Source of the DNA: Polynucleobacter sp. SHI8
Lineage (GTDB): Bacteria; Pseudomonadota; Gammaproteobacteria; Burkholderiales; Burkholderiaceae
Direction: 5' to 3'
Length of the DNA stretch: 64,000 bases
NCBI RefSeq assembly: GCF_027944005.1
Contig: NZ_AP027204.1
Coordinates: 1,674,001 to 1,738,000, forward strand
Shown: piece by piece, positions 34,629 through 43,886 of the stretch
How the letters are laid out: each line of letters starts with the position of its first letter
Numbering within the stretch: position 1 is the stretch's first letter
Translations under genes and position numbers: made by a program
The notes under the pieces: model-generated
The model's database searches: none
Told to the model about the DNA's origin: nothing
Seen by the model: only the letters and a program-made list of their open reading frames with translations

Positions 34629-35339
34629 TTAACTATGGATTCCTAAATAAGCTTTCTGAATTTGTGGACTATTGAGTAATTCATTAGCAACCCCTTCTGC
34701 AACTACTCGCCCCTCTTCCAACACATACCCCCTACTCGCAATTTCTAATGCCATACTTACATTTTGCTCAACTAATAATACCGAAATTCCTTCTTGATTG
34801 ACTTTTTTAATTGCAGCAAACATATCAATCACAATCGAAGGTGCCAATCCTAATGATGGCTCATCTAACAATAGAAGTTTAGGCTTTGCCATGAGAGCCC
34901 GTCCAATCGCTACCATTTGTTGTTGGCCCCCAGATAAAGCGCCAGAGACTTGATTAATTTTTTCTTTGAGTATCGGAAATAACTCAAGAACCATTTCTAA
35001 AGTTTGCGCACGCTGTGCTTTTGCTCGAGCAATATAACTACCTAATTCTAAATTTTCTAAGACACTCATTTCAACAAATAGTCGGCGGCTTTCAGGAACA
35101 AGTGCAATACCGGCATCACAAAATTGATGGGCTGGTAATTTAGCCATATCTTGGCCATTAAACTGCATCATGCCACTCACTAATGGGTTGAGTCCCGCAA
35201 TCGCGTTAATTAAGGTCGTTTTGCCTGCCGCGTTGGGTCCAACAACACAAACCAATTCACCTGATTGAACGTTAAGAGAAACATCCCACAAAGCCGTTGC
35301 AGGGCCATAAGCTACTTGAATGTTTTTTAGCTCCAACAT
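34629..35339 (-). CDS. livF: Branched-chain amino acid/amide-type ABC transporter ATPase LivF
   Basis: 236 residues. Walker A is GPNAAGKTTL (Ala where Gly is usual), the signature LSGGQQQMVAIGRAL and Walker B LLLLDEPSLGLAP, followed by the switch His region. LivF-type length and C-terminal pattern (AYLGIHS) fit the HAAT family. The ATG overlaps the stop of the LivM-LivG fusion by one base (TAATG). It pairs with the fused LivG domain to drive import of the ligand bound by the LivK-like protein. Context favours an aromatic or carboxylate ligand over amino acids. Confidence 0.92.
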   Translation of the reverse strand: MLELKNIQVAYGPATALWDVSLNVQSGELVCVVGPNAAGKTTLINAIAGLNPLVSGMMQFNGQDMAKLPAHQFCDAGIALVPESRRLFVEMSVLENLELGSYIARAKAQRAQTLEMVLELFPILKEKINQVSGALSGGQQQMVAIGRALMAKPKLLLLDEPSLGLAPSIVIDMFAAIKKVNQEGISVLLVEQNVSMALEIASRGYVLEEGRVVAEGVANELLNSPQIQKAYLGIHS

Positions 35340-37078
35340 TATTCTGCCTTTTTCCCTAAATATGCGGCCATCACTTCTGGGTTTCGCATCACTTCAGTTG
35401 GTAGTCCCTTAGCAATGAGTTGCCCATGATTGAGCACGGCAATGCGGTCAGCTAATGCCATGACGGCTGACATCACATGTTCTACAAATAAAATAGTCGT
35501 GCCTTGACTTCGAATCTTTTGAATAAGCTCCACAGAACTTTGAATTTCACTAGGCGTGAGCCCAGAAAGCACCTCATCCAACATCAATAACTTTGGCTTT
35601 GCCGCTAATGCGCGTGCAAACTCTAAAAACTTTCTTTGATGCAGATTTAAGTCTGAAGGTAATGCATCAGCTTTATGCTCAAGTCCTACTTGCGTTAAGG
35701 CCGCATAGGCTAATTCACCAGCCTCTTCTAATGAGGTATTGCCAGCGTATGAAGCAACCAGTCGTGTGTTATCCAAGACAGTTAATTCATTAAAGGGTCG
35801 AGGTGTTTGATAGGTTCTTGTAATTCCTTTGACGGCGATCTCATGTGCACTAAGACCAGTAATATCCTCACCTTGAAATATTTTTTGACCACCAGTAGCC
35901 GCAAAATGTCCACTGATGACATTAATAAAGGTGGATTTTCCAGAACCATTGGGGCCAAGTAAACCTAAAATCTCTCCCTGATAAATTTCCAGATCTAAAT
36001 TTTGTAATGCCTTCACTCCACTGAATGATTTACTCAAGGCGTGGGTTTGTAATAACACCTGAGATGTGGGGCGATGATGCTCATTAGTAGATGACTGTAT
36101 ATAGGTATTTTTTAAGGTTTCTACAATTTTCTGTGAGTTTTTCTTTGCTCGCAATCGTGCAAAGTTGCCTAACAACCCATTCGGTATAAATAAAATAACT
36201 GCAATTAAAATCAATCCCAAAATCATCTTACCCATTAAAGCACTATCACCAACGGTAAAAAAGTACTGAATTCCTGTGATCACAATAGCGCCTAATAGAG
36301 GTCCGGCCCAATGGCGTGTACCACCTAAGACACTCATTAAAACCACAAATAAAGGCACGGTAATCGAAAAGGTCTCATTCGCCGTTACATAAGACACAAA
36401 TAAGGCTTGAATGGCCCCTGCCATTCCAGCTAAATAAGTAGAAATAAATAATCCTACTAATTTAGATCGATAGGTCGGCACACCCATCACTTCAGCTGCG
36501 TCTTCATCATCATGAATCGCGCTGAGTCCTAAGCCTAACTTAGATGAATAAATCCAAATGGCGGCTAACAACGTTATGATCAACAAAGCCAGCATCATCA
36601 GATAAAAAGTCCCAGCGGCATTTGGGCCAAACTTAGGAATTGCTACTGAATTTAGATAAACTCCCGGTCCACCGTCTATGGGAGTATTGAGAACAATCGT
36701 AGCAATCACAAAAGTGACTGCCAATGTCAAAAGGGCAAACAGTTCGCCACGTACATTGTGAACTCTAAAGACTAAAGCACCGATGCCTAAGCCAAATAAT
36801 CCTGCAAGAAATCCCGCCACAATGAGTATCGGTAAAAATGGTATTTCCAAATGACCACAAAAATAAGCCACGGTATACATTCCAATACCAAAGAAAGCGC
36901 CATGGCCAAATGAAAAATATCCTGATACTCCAGAAAATAAATTCCATGAAACTGCCAATACACCCCAGTAAAAAACAATGTACAAAAACGATTGCCAAAA
37001 AGCTGGCATATTGAGCCAAGGCAACATGGCAAATAATGCACCAGCAAGAACAACTAAACCATAACTTGATTGTTTCAT
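35339..37078 (-). CDS. Fused ABC permease-ATPase LivM-LivG
   Basis: 579 residues joining two normally separate subunits. Residues ~1-310 are a LivM permease (FSGVSGYFSFGHGAFFGIGMYTVAY, GLSAIHDDEDAAEVMGV, VVLMSVLGGTRHWAGPLLGA) with eight to ten helices. A linker of about 35 polar residues (~312-345) leads to a LivG ATPase (~345-579): Walker A GPNGSGKSTF, a degenerate signature LNLHQRKFLEFARAL, and Walker B LLMLDEVLSGLTPSE. No frame break is seen, so the fusion is genuine. Its ATG overlaps the livH stop, and its stop overlaps the livF start (both TAATG). Confidence 0.92.
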   Translation of the reverse strand: MKQSSYGLVVLAGALFAMLPWLNMPAFWQSFLYIVFYWGVLAVSWNLFSGVSGYFSFGHGAFFGIGMYTVAYFCGHLEIPFLPILIVAGFLAGLFGLGIGALVFRVHNVRGELFALLTLAVTFVIATIVLNTPIDGGPGVYLNSVAIPKFGPNAAGTFYLMMLALLIITLLAAIWIYSSKLGLGLSAIHDDEDAAEVMGVPTYRSKLVGLFISTYLAGMAGAIQALFVSYVTANETFSITVPLFVVLMSVLGGTRHWAGPLLGAIVITGIQYFFTVGDSALMGKMILGLILIAVILFIPNGLLGNFARLRAKKNSQKIVETLKNTYIQSSTNEHHRPTSQVLLQTHALSKSFSGVKALQNLDLEIYQGEILGLLGPNGSGKSTFINVISGHFAATGGQKIFQGEDITGLSAHEIAVKGITRTYQTPRPFNELTVLDNTRLVASYAGNTSLEEAGELAYAALTQVGLEHKADALPSDLNLHQRKFLEFARALAAKPKLLMLDEVLSGLTPSEIQSSVELIQKIRSQGTTILFVEHVMSAVMALADRIAVLNHGQLIAKGLPTEVMRNPEVMAAYLGKKAE

Positions 37079-37929
37079 TAGAGCTTACCTGGCCTAAACA
37101 ACAATAAGGCAATTAACAAGGAAAAAGAGACGATCGGCGCCCATGACGGGTTCACAAATACCATGGTAAGTGCTTCAGAAACTCCAATCACGATGCCCGC
37201 AATTAAGGGGCCAAAAGAACTGCCTAAACCACCCAACATAACTACCGCAAAAATAACACCTATCCACGTATACATTTGTGATGGATTTAAGGTATAAATC
37301 ATCGCCACGCAAACACCTGCTAATGCAGCGAGTGCTGTACATACCCCTGCAATGCCTAAACTGATTCTTTTTTGGGGAATACCAAAGGCAGTAGCCATTT
37401 TTGGATCTTGAACAATTGCTCTGACAGCTTTACCTAAATCGGTATATTTCATGACGATATGGACCATCACAGCAACTAATACGGCAATCAAAAAACCCAT
37501 CGTTTCGGCGAAGGGCAGATAAATCCCAAAAACTTCTGCTTTTTTATCGCCATAAGAGGTTTGTAACTTAACAAAATCAGCTGTCCAAACCCATTGAATA
37601 AATGCTTCAATAATGACCGTTAAGCCAAACGTCAATAGTAAAGAATTAAAAGGAGTGATTTGGAATCTACGAATCAACCAATGTAAAGCAACCCCAATGA
37701 CGAAAAATATCGGAGGGAAAATCACTAAGCAAATTAGGGGGTCTATTACCAATTTATTGACTAGGTCAAAACTTAGATAAGCAGATAAGAATACAAAAGC
37801 AAAATGAGACAAATTAATTTGTCCCAAAAAGCCCCATGAAAGGCCTAAACCTAGGCCAATCAATCCGTACAAACCTCCGAGCAATACTCCAGAAACAGCT
37901 GACTGGATCAGCAAATTTAAACTTGGCAA
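37078..37929 (-). CDS. livH: Branched-chain amino acid-type ABC transporter permease LivH
   Basis: 283 residues with about eight membrane helices. AVSGVLLGGLYGLIGLGLGLSWGFLGQINLSHFAF at the N-terminus and the cytoplasmic loop TDLGKAVRAIVQDPKMATAFGI followed by AGVCTALAALAGV are LivH features. It forms the translocation pore with the LivM half of the fusion protein. It starts 13 bases after the binding-protein gene and overlaps the next gene by one base. Confidence 0.92.
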   Translation of the reverse strand: MPSLNLLIQSAVSGVLLGGLYGLIGLGLGLSWGFLGQINLSHFAFVFLSAYLSFDLVNKLVIDPLICLVIFPPIFFVIGVALHWLIRRFQITPFNSLLLTFGLTVIIEAFIQWVWTADFVKLQTSYGDKKAEVFGIYLPFAETMGFLIAVLVAVMVHIVMKYTDLGKAVRAIVQDPKMATAFGIPQKRISLGIAGVCTALAALAGVCVAMIYTLNPSQMYTWIGVIFAVVMLGGLGSSFGPLIAGIVIGVSEALTMVFVNPSWAPIVSFSLLIALLLFRPGKL

Positions 37930-37942
37930 AACTTCGTCCTAA

Positions 37943-39157
37943 TCACTTAACTTCGATTTTTACCCCAGGGGCTGCAACATTTTTTGGATATACCATGACC
38001 CATTTACGATTTTGTAATTGAGCAACCCGCATTAAGTCATCGCCGTAATTGTTTTCACCATCCCAGCGCAACTTGCCTGAAACAGTATCTACTTTATTGG
38101 CTTTTAACCACTTGGCAATCGTAGCATCATCAAAGCTCTTCGTGGCGATCACAGCTGCCTCTAGAGTCTGCCAAGCACTATATGATGTAGCTGCTTGAAC
38201 TTCAACTAACGGATATGGCAATCCAGCTGCTTGTGCTTTTTCATGGAACTTTCTAACGAACTCTGCAGCACCCTTATTGGCAGTAAATGGTGGATGCTCT
38301 TGGAACAAAGAAATCGCAATTGCCCCATCAGCCTCTGGAGACTGAGCCATTAATCCTGGTGAAGGGTAAATATGGGTATGAATTCGTGGCGAGTAATCAA
38401 TCTTTTTCATCGCTTCTAAAAGTTGTACGCCTTCAGCCCCAATATCCCCAATCCAAACCATATCAGGCTTAGCATCTTTTACACGAGCTGCTATGGTTCC
38501 AAAATCTTTGTTGCCGAAATCCCACTCCAAATACAAAATCTCTTTCAAGCCTTTAGTTTTTGCGACTTCACGCGCCCCAACCGACATAAAATAAATCGAT
38601 GGAAACTTTGAGGTAACAATCGCAATGGTCTTAGGCGGATTAGGCAGTGTAGCAACAGCATCAAAGACAATCGATGGGGAAGTTTTTTCTGGGCGAGGTC
38701 CAAGAGCCCAGGTTGGGAACTGTTTGTCATACTTCGCTTGATTCGGAATACCAAAGGTATGATGAATCAATACTTTGTCATTGCGCTGGGCAACGCCCAT
38801 CGCGGATAAAATAGCCCCAGTTGCATAAGGCCCCATCAACATATCGACCTTATCGCTTGTAATGAGCTGCTCATACAAAGTTCTAGCAACATCAGGCTTG
38901 GACTGATCGTCTTTTAAAATCCATTCGACCTTTCTACCAAGCAAACCACCACGACTATTTATATCTTCAATCGCGATTTCGCCAACAATCTTATGCACAA
39001 TACCTGTAGCGGCTAGAGGGCCAGTCAAAGCTAAGGTACTACCAATTTTGATAGGCGCTTTTGTTTGTTGTGCTTGAACATTGATTCCAATCGCTGCGAT
39101 GGTCATAAGCCCCATCATTAGCGAATTCTTTAACCATACGCGTTTTGTTTGTCTCAT
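37943..39157 (-). CDS. ABC transporter substrate-binding protein (LivK-like, periplasmic type 1)
   Basis: 404 residues. A signal peptide (to about residue 30, VQAQQ) precedes the receptor domain: PIKIGSTLALTGPLAATG, EIAIEDINSRGGLLGRKVEWILKDDQSKPDVARTLYEQLI and MLMGPYATGAILSAM are typical of the LivK/AmiC fold. It delivers the ligand to LivHMGF encoded next. Proteins of this type linked to aromatic catabolic genes bind benzoate-like acids; its place directly after an extradiol dioxygenase supports this, but the ligand is inferred. Confidence 0.92.
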   Translation of the reverse strand: MRQTKRVWLKNSLMMGLMTIAAIGINVQAQQTKAPIKIGSTLALTGPLAATGIVHKIVGEIAIEDINSRGGLLGRKVEWILKDDQSKPDVARTLYEQLITSDKVDMLMGPYATGAILSAMGVAQRNDKVLIHHTFGIPNQAKYDKQFPTWALGPRPEKTSPSIVFDAVATLPNPPKTIAIVTSKFPSIYFMSVGAREVAKTKGLKEILYLEWDFGNKDFGTIAARVKDAKPDMVWIGDIGAEGVQLLEAMKKIDYSPRIHTHIYPSPGLMAQSPEADGAIAISLFQEHPPFTANKGAAEFVRKFHEKAQAAGLPYPLVEVQAATSYSAWQTLEAAVIATKSFDDATIAKWLKANKVDTVSGKLRWDGENNYGDDLMRVAQLQNRKWVMVYPKNVAAPGVKIEVK

Positions 39158-39182
39158 TTTTTTCTCTCTTTAAAATAATTAA

Positions 39183-40172
39183 TTAAGGTTTTTTACGAGG
39201 TGAAACAAATGCCTCACCAGCCGCTTCATAGTTATGGCCAAAGTCAGGTTTCACATCAGGACCCCATGCATATAAAGAATCATCTGGTGGATGGTTTTTG
39301 GCTGGCCAATCTAAATCGTGTGGCACAAAATCAATGTCATAAGAGTACTCAGCAAAACCACCCCAAGGGTCTTGCACATACCGGAAATAATTCGATCCTA
39401 AAACGTGACGTCCAACACCCCATCCTTCTGTATAACCGGCATCACGCATTTGCATTGAACCAAAACCGACATCATCGATCGATTCGACTGCCCAACTTGT
39501 ATGGTGATAACCATAATCATCTGATTTCAGCATAGCGAGTAAATGGTGGTCACTACCATGAGGGCTATGAACAAAGGCAATTAAGTCCTCACCTGCAGAA
39601 TCAGATAATCGAAGGCCTAGGACTTTTTCATAAAACTCTAATGAACGATCTACATTTTTGGTAAAGATCAAAACATGTGACAAATATTGAGGATGCACTT
39701 TATGCACTTTAGATTTATTTGGCGATCTCCCAGCTCCATTTGATTCAGGAGTAAATACTCTTGGAGGTGGTGCGGAAGGTGAGGTTTTTTCGGCAACGCG
39801 AACTTGAATCGGAAAGCCGTCTGGGCTCATAATCCAAACACCATCTTTCGCTGTTGGATCAGGTGAGGCAATCGTTGGAATGGCTAAAGTCGCAAGATGA
39901 GCTTTAAACGCATCAAAATCCTCAGCATAAATCCCGTAAGTCATCCACTGCAAACGCTTTTTAGGACCTTTTTGAACTCTAAAGTAACGGTGTGGATTTC
40001 CAAAGGCATAAATTTCTAGCTCATCACCGGCATGTTTCACTTCTAAACCAAACAAAGTATAGAACTCTTCAGCAACGGCTAAATCAGGAACAGTAAAGAC
40101 AAATTCATCAATCGAATGAACGGCTAATGTGCCCTGACGTTTTGTTTGCGCCATGGTTAAGGGTTTATTCAT
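39183..40172 (-). CDS. Type I extradiol ring-cleavage dioxygenase (VOC family, two domains)
   Basis: 329 residues with two VOC modules (~18-130 and ~163-285). The second carries the complete extradiol iron site: H166 (SHVLIF), H224 (HHTSWAV) and E275 (GGFAEYSYDID), with the probable acid-base His at 209/210 (GSDHHLLAML) and Tyr in NYFRYVQDP. This is the 2-His-1-Glu pattern of catechol 2,3-dioxygenase and BphC, which open catecholic rings next to the hydroxyls. It is the first gene of the ABC/FAH operon; a promoter with TTGAAC and TACTAA (18-base spacing) lies upstream. Confidence 0.88.
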   Translation of the reverse strand: MNKPLTMAQTKRQGTLAVHSIDEFVFTVPDLAVAEEFYTLFGLEVKHAGDELEIYAFGNPHRYFRVQKGPKKRLQWMTYGIYAEDFDAFKAHLATLAIPTIASPDPTAKDGVWIMSPDGFPIQVRVAEKTSPSAPPPRVFTPESNGAGRSPNKSKVHKVHPQYLSHVLIFTKNVDRSLEFYEKVLGLRLSDSAGEDLIAFVHSPHGSDHHLLAMLKSDDYGYHHTSWAVESIDDVGFGSMQMRDAGYTEGWGVGRHVLGSNYFRYVQDPWGGFAEYSYDIDFVPHDLDWPAKNHPPDDSLYAWGPDVKPDFGHNYEAAGEAFVSPRKKP

Positions 40173-40222
40173 TGAATCTCCTTATATTTCTTCTTAAATT
40201 AATTAATAAATAATTTTGTTTT

Positions 40223-40273
40223 TATATTTTAGTACATTAATATCGGAACTTTGTTCAATTGATTGAACAAAGT
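40223..40273 (-). promoter_or_regulatory. Promoter and palindromic operator of the extradiol/ABC operon
   Basis: ACTTTGTTCAAT (40248-40259) and ATTGAACAAAGT (40262-40273) are perfect 12-base arms with a two-base centre. The core GTTCA-N6-TGAAC equals that in front of the iclR-linked operon. On the minus strand TTGAAC in the palindrome can be a -35 box, with TACTAA 18 bases later as -10, so a bound protein would block or control RNA polymerase. Confidence 0.6.
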
Positions 40274-40296
40274 AAAGTAGATAAGGCTAAGGAAAT

Positions 40297-40323
40297 AAAA
40301 AAACCGCCGAAGCGGTTTTTTTT
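40297..40323 (-). terminator. Intrinsic terminator after ppk2
   Basis: AAAACCGC-CGAA-GCGGTTTT with T runs on both strands, overlapping the ppk2 stop on its 3' side. It should terminate ppk2 and insulate the extradiol operon promoter. Confidence 0.88.
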
Positions 40324-41224
40324 AAGACTTATCAAAGACGTTTGGTACGTACATTTCCGCCGGAATTGGGCCACGAATGTAGTCAGGGTTGTGGACACGC
40401 TCAGGTAATTCGATATGAGCATGCTCAACTTCTTGATAAGGAATTTGAGATAAAAAGTGAGAAATACAGTTAATACGGGCTTTTTTCTTGTCATTACCAT
40501 CAATAATCCACCATGGTGATGTCTTTGTATGGGTTTTTTCAAGCATATACTCTTTAGCTTTGGTGTACATTTCCCATCTTGCACGAGACTGAAGGTCCAT
40601 AGGGGATAGCTTCCATTGCTTTAAAGGATCGTTGATACGCATCATAAAACGTAAATGTTGCTCATCATCCGTAATGGAGAACCAGTATTTCACCAAAATA
40701 ATGCCTGAACGGATAATCATATTTTCAAATTCTGGAACGTCCTCAAAGAACTGTTCATACTGATCATCTGTACAAAATCCCATGACTTTTTCGACGCCGG
40801 CACGGTTATACCAACTGCGGTCAAATAAGACAATCTCTCCACCCGCTGGCAAGTGATTAATATAACGTTGGAAATACCATTGTGTTCTTTCACGCTCATT
40901 AGGTGCTGGCAAAGCAACAGTTCTGCAAACACGTGGGTTTAAACGTTGCATGATACGTTTAATAGCACCACCCTTACCTGCTGAATCGCGACCTTCGAAA
41001 ATGACGAGGACTTTGAGCTTTTTCTCGACAACCCAGTCTTGTAATTTAACAAGTTCCCCCTGGAGTCTTAAGAGTTCTTTAAAGTATTTCTGACGCGCGG
41101 CTTTTTTCTCGTCACTTTCTGGAGATCCATCTAGACGATCATCATCAATCTCTAACTCGAGTTCTTCATCAAAACTATCAAGCATTTCTTGATGAATACG
41201 GTAACTGTAATCTGAATTTTCCAT
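40322..41224 (-). CDS. ppk2: Polyphosphate kinase 2
   Basis: 300 residues of PPK2 type. Walker A FEGRDSAGKGGAIKRI (K84), LPAPNERERTQWYFQRYI, Walker B IVLFDRSWYNRAGVEKVMGF (D135), and the lid-region Arg-rich SPMDLQSRARWEMYTKAKE are all present. The N-terminal ~50 residues are acidic. The enzyme transfers phosphate between polyphosphate and nucleoside di- or monophosphates. It is monocistronic: divergent from bdhA with 156 bases between, and followed by its own terminator. Confidence 0.94.
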   Translation of the reverse strand: MENSDYSYRIHQEMLDSFDEELELEIDDDRLDGSPESDEKKAARQKYFKELLRLQGELVKLQDWVVEKKLKVLVIFEGRDSAGKGGAIKRIMQRLNPRVCRTVALPAPNERERTQWYFQRYINHLPAGGEIVLFDRSWYNRAGVEKVMGFCTDDQYEQFFEDVPEFENMIIRSGIILVKYWFSITDDEQHLRFMMRINDPLKQWKLSPMDLQSRARWEMYTKAKEYMLEKTHTKTSPWWIIDGNDKKKARINCISHFLSQIPYQEVEHAHIELPERVHNPDYIRGPIPAEMYVPNVFDKS

Positions 41225-41282
41225 GGGAAATAACCTTTAAAAGAATCGGATTTGTAGTTTCTCAGTAATTTGTTACATTTAA

Positions 41283-41294
41283 ATGAATATTCAT
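41283..41294. promoter_or_regulatory. Palindrome between ppk2 and bdhA
   Basis: ATGAATATTCAT is a perfect 12-bp palindrome in the 156-base divergent intergenic region; candidate operator only. Confidence 0.25.
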
Positions 41295-41380
41295 ATTAAT
41301 TCTTAATTAGGAATTTCATGAACTTTACTTAATAACTAGATACATTAGAAAAACACATATTTTTTAAAAAGGGAGTCCTT

Positions 41381-42163
41381 ATGTCAGCAAACAAAGTAGC
41401 TTTAGTCACTGGCTCTACCAGTGGAATTGGTCTTGGAATTGCCAAGAATTTTGCCTCTAAAGGCATGAATATCGTTTTGAATGGCTTCGGCGACGCTGCA
41501 GCCATTGAAGAAATTCGTGCAACAATGGCGAAAGAACATGGTGTTGAAGTCCGCTATAACGGTGCTGACATGTCAAAAGCAGATGAAATATCTGCCATGA
41601 TTCAAAGTATTGAAAGCGAGTTTGGTGCGATTGATATCTTGGTCAATAACGCCGGTATTCAGCACGTAACTCCAATTGAAGAATTCCCGATTGAAAAATG
41701 GAATGCTATTCTTGCCATTAACCTATCTGGCAGTTTCCACACCATACGTGCTGCTTTGCCAAAGATGAAAGAAAAAGGCTGGGGTCGCATCATTAATATA
41801 GCTTCTGCCCACGCTTTAGTAGCATCTCCTTTTAAGTCAGCCTATGTTGCTGCCAAGCATGGAATCGCCGGTTTAACAAAAACGGTTGCTTTAGAGACGG
41901 CAACATGTGGTATCACGATGAATGCGATTTGCCCAGGCTATGTTTGGACTCCGCTCGTCGAAAAACAAATCCCTGACACTGCAAAAGCCCGTGGTATTAC
42001 TGAAGAACAAGTGATTAATGATGTATTACTGCAATCGCAACCCACTAAGAAATTTGTGACGATCGAACAAGTCGCAGCTTTAGCTCATTTCTTAGCCTCA
42101 GAAGATGCGGCATCCATTACAGGAGCTATCATTCCTATCGATGGTGGTTGGACAGCGCAGTAA
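41381..42163 (+). CDS. bdhA: 3-hydroxybutyrate dehydrogenase (SDR family)
   Basis: 260 residues. Cofactor motif VTGSTSGIGLGIAKNFASKG, NNAGIQHVTPIEEFP, catalytic Ser in IINIASAHALVAS and YVAAKHG (Tyr-x3-Lys), and the ending IPIDGGWTAQ characteristic of D-3-hydroxybutyrate dehydrogenase. It oxidises (R)-3-hydroxybutyrate to acetoacetate with NAD in PHB breakdown. GGGAG lies six bases before the ATG. The CoA-transferase genes at 19.7-21.0 kb could activate the acetoacetate. Convergent with the maleylpyruvate isomerase gene, four bases apart. Confidence 0.94.
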   Translation: MSANKVALVTGSTSGIGLGIAKNFASKGMNIVLNGFGDAAAIEEIRATMAKEHGVEVRYNGADMSKADEISAMIQSIESEFGAIDILVNNAGIQHVTPIEEFPIEKWNAILAINLSGSFHTIRAALPKMKEKGWGRIINIASAHALVASPFKSAYVAAKHGIAGLTKTVALETATCGITMNAICPGYVWTPLVEKQIPDTAKARGITEEQVINDVLLQSQPTKKFVTIEQVAALAHFLASEDAASITGAIIPIDGGWTAQ

Positions 42164-42167
42164 TTAA

Positions 42168-42815
42168 TTAAGCAGCATCGATTTGTTGCATCGGTGCTGC
42201 TTTTTTAAAGGCTTCGAGAGCCATACAGCTCTGCTCAATCTTGGCAATGATTGGCCAAGCTGAAATATCAACCTTAAATCGTCTGGCACCTTCTATTTGG
42301 GCAACCAGATAAACATCAGCAATTGAAGGCTGATCACCGTAACAGAAAGTTCCGGACAGTTGACGACCTTTTAAAAGCGCTTCAAAGGCATCAAAACCAT
42401 CTTTGAGCCAAGTCGTACACCATGTTTGAATTGCCTCTTGATCCTGCCCCATCTCGAGACGTAGTCGTTCAAGAACCCGGCGATTATTGAGAGGGTGCAT
42501 ATCACAACCAACGATAGCCGCTAAAGCACGAACATATGCTCGATGGTTAAGATCTGCCGGCAGTAAGGCTGGCTCAGGATAAGCTTCCTCTAACCACTCT
42601 ATGATTGCTGGTGATTGGGTAAGTACAAGCTGATCATCAACTAATGCGGGCACAAAGCCCTGTGGATTAATTGCCTTAAAGACTTCACCTAAATGCTCTT
42701 CCGTACGCAGATCAACTGGAATATATTCTGCCTGAACGCCTTTTAAATTAAGGGCAATACGCAGTCGATGAGATGTACCACTGCGAAAAAAACTATAAAG
42801 TTTCATCATGTTCAA
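42168..42815 (-). CDS. maiA: Maleylpyruvate/maleylacetoacetate isomerase (zeta-class GST)
   Basis: 215 residues, zeta-class glutathione transferase fold. The N-terminal KLYSFFRSGTSHRLRIALNLKG has SGTSHRLRI as in maleylpyruvate isomerases of the NagL type, instead of the SSCSWRVRI of many maleylacetoacetate isomerases; NPQGFVPALVDD and QSPAIIEWLEE follow. It isomerises the gentisate ring-cleavage product maleylpyruvate to fumarylpyruvate using glutathione. It is the third gene after gentisate dioxygenase (11-base gap), which supports the maleylpyruvate assignment. No fumarylpyruvate hydrolase follows in this operon. Confidence 0.88.
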   Translation of the reverse strand: MNMMKLYSFFRSGTSHRLRIALNLKGVQAEYIPVDLRTEEHLGEVFKAINPQGFVPALVDDQLVLTQSPAIIEWLEEAYPEPALLPADLNHRAYVRALAAIVGCDMHPLNNRRVLERLRLEMGQDQEAIQTWCTTWLKDGFDAFEALLKGRQLSGTFCYGDQPSIADVYLVAQIEGARRFKVDISAWPIIAKIEQSCMALEAFKKAAPMQQIDAA

Positions 42816-42826
42816 AATCTCTTGTG

Positions 42827-43867
42827 TTATTTTTTAGAGCGATTCTCAAAAACACCTAATTTACGATGCAGTGGCGTTTCGTCAGTCATAAATAAAAATG
42901 TTGGCTGATTTAAAGTGTTTTTTAATGTCACAGGGGTATAACCCGGCGCACAGCATGTATCAGCTTGTTGCAGAGGATAGTTTGTTGCTTCTACTTGAAT
43001 ATCACATGCTCCTTCAATCACATGAAACACAATCGAGGGTGATCTGACTGGTAATTGAATCGTTTGGTTAGGACGTAACATCATGGCGTAAAAGCCTAAA
43101 ATATTTTCCGCATCATCACCAGTCTCTGGATTGACATACGTGACCGAAACCATTTCAACTTGGGGCTGAACTTGAGCCATATTTTCTAATGTTTTACGCA
43201 CATGCGTCCATGGATAACGATACATCGGATATTGTTTTTTAGAACGCTCAAACATCGGTGAAGGTACAACACCGCCCGTTGTATAAAAAGTTTCTGTGGA
43301 TTCGTTGACATTGTCTTGCTTCACGCCATCGTTGTGATAAGAGACTTCTAGGTAATATGCAAGGGGTAAATCCAGTACATCTAACCAAACAACCGGATCT
43401 TTACCGTCGTGACCATGCTCATGCCATAATCCGGTTGGTGTCAATATCAAATCACCACGACTCATGTAACACTTTTCACCTTCAACGGTGGTATAAGCAC
43501 CCTCACCCTCTACAATCATCCGAATAGCGTTTGGGGTGTGTCGATGTGAGGCTGCCCATTCACCTGGCAATAACAATTGCATACCCAAATACATGGCAGG
43601 ACTTGCTTGCATTTTCTCTAAAGTATGGCCTGGATTAGCTAAGACCAAGACACGACGCTCTGCTTTTTCAATCGGTGTTAATTCTCCAGCTTGCAACAGC
43701 AGGGGTTTGATATCTTGATATTTCCAAAGCGTTGGGACTGTATGGGGACGAGGTTTATTGGCTGGCATCACACCGCGCAAACTTGGCCACAAGGGGACCA
43801 GATTGAGTTTGGTTAAAGCATCTCGATATTCTTGTGGCAAATCTTCTAATTTTCCGAGTTCACTCAT
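42827..43867 (-). CDS. gtdA: Gentisate 1,2-dioxygenase
   Basis: 346 residues with two cupin domains. PTLWKYQDIKPLLLQAGELTPIEKAERRVLVLANPG and the N-terminal cupin metal site H108, H110 and H149 (ASHRHTPNAIRMIVEGEGAYT, then LWHEHGHDG) match gentisate dioxygenases. The Fe(II) enzyme opens gentisate between the carboxyl and adjacent hydroxyl carbons to give maleylpyruvate. AGGAGA lies six bases before the ATG. It is the second gene of the operon, 19 bases after the monooxygenase. Confidence 0.94.
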   Translation of the reverse strand: MSELGKLEDLPQEYRDALTKLNLVPLWPSLRGVMPANKPRPHTVPTLWKYQDIKPLLLQAGELTPIEKAERRVLVLANPGHTLEKMQASPAMYLGMQLLLPGEWAASHRHTPNAIRMIVEGEGAYTTVEGEKCYMSRGDLILTPTGLWHEHGHDGKDPVVWLDVLDLPLAYYLEVSYHNDGVKQDNVNESTETFYTTGGVVPSPMFERSKKQYPMYRYPWTHVRKTLENMAQVQPQVEMVSVTYVNPETGDDAENILGFYAMMLRPNQTIQLPVRSPSIVFHVIEGACDIQVEATNYPLQQADTCCAPGYTPVTLKNTLNQPTFLFMTDETPLHRKLGVFENRSKK

Positions 43868-43886
43868 ATTGATCTCCTATATTCCT

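Noticed and set aside
35339..37078. LivM-LivG junction as a frameshift or lost stop codon
   Set aside because: The linker is continuous, polar and of reasonable length, and both halves are complete, so a natural fusion is more likely.
36765..37112. Hydrophobic Cys/Trp/Phe-rich frame overlapping the LivM-LivG gene in another frame
   Set aside because: Out-of-frame reading of a membrane-protein gene; its amino acid make-up is not natural.
42168..42815. Assignment as tyrosine-pathway maleylacetoacetate isomerase
   Set aside because: The operon carries gentisate dioxygenase and no homogentisate dioxygenase, and the SGTSHRLRI motif is of the maleylpyruvate isomerase type, so the gentisate role is preferred.
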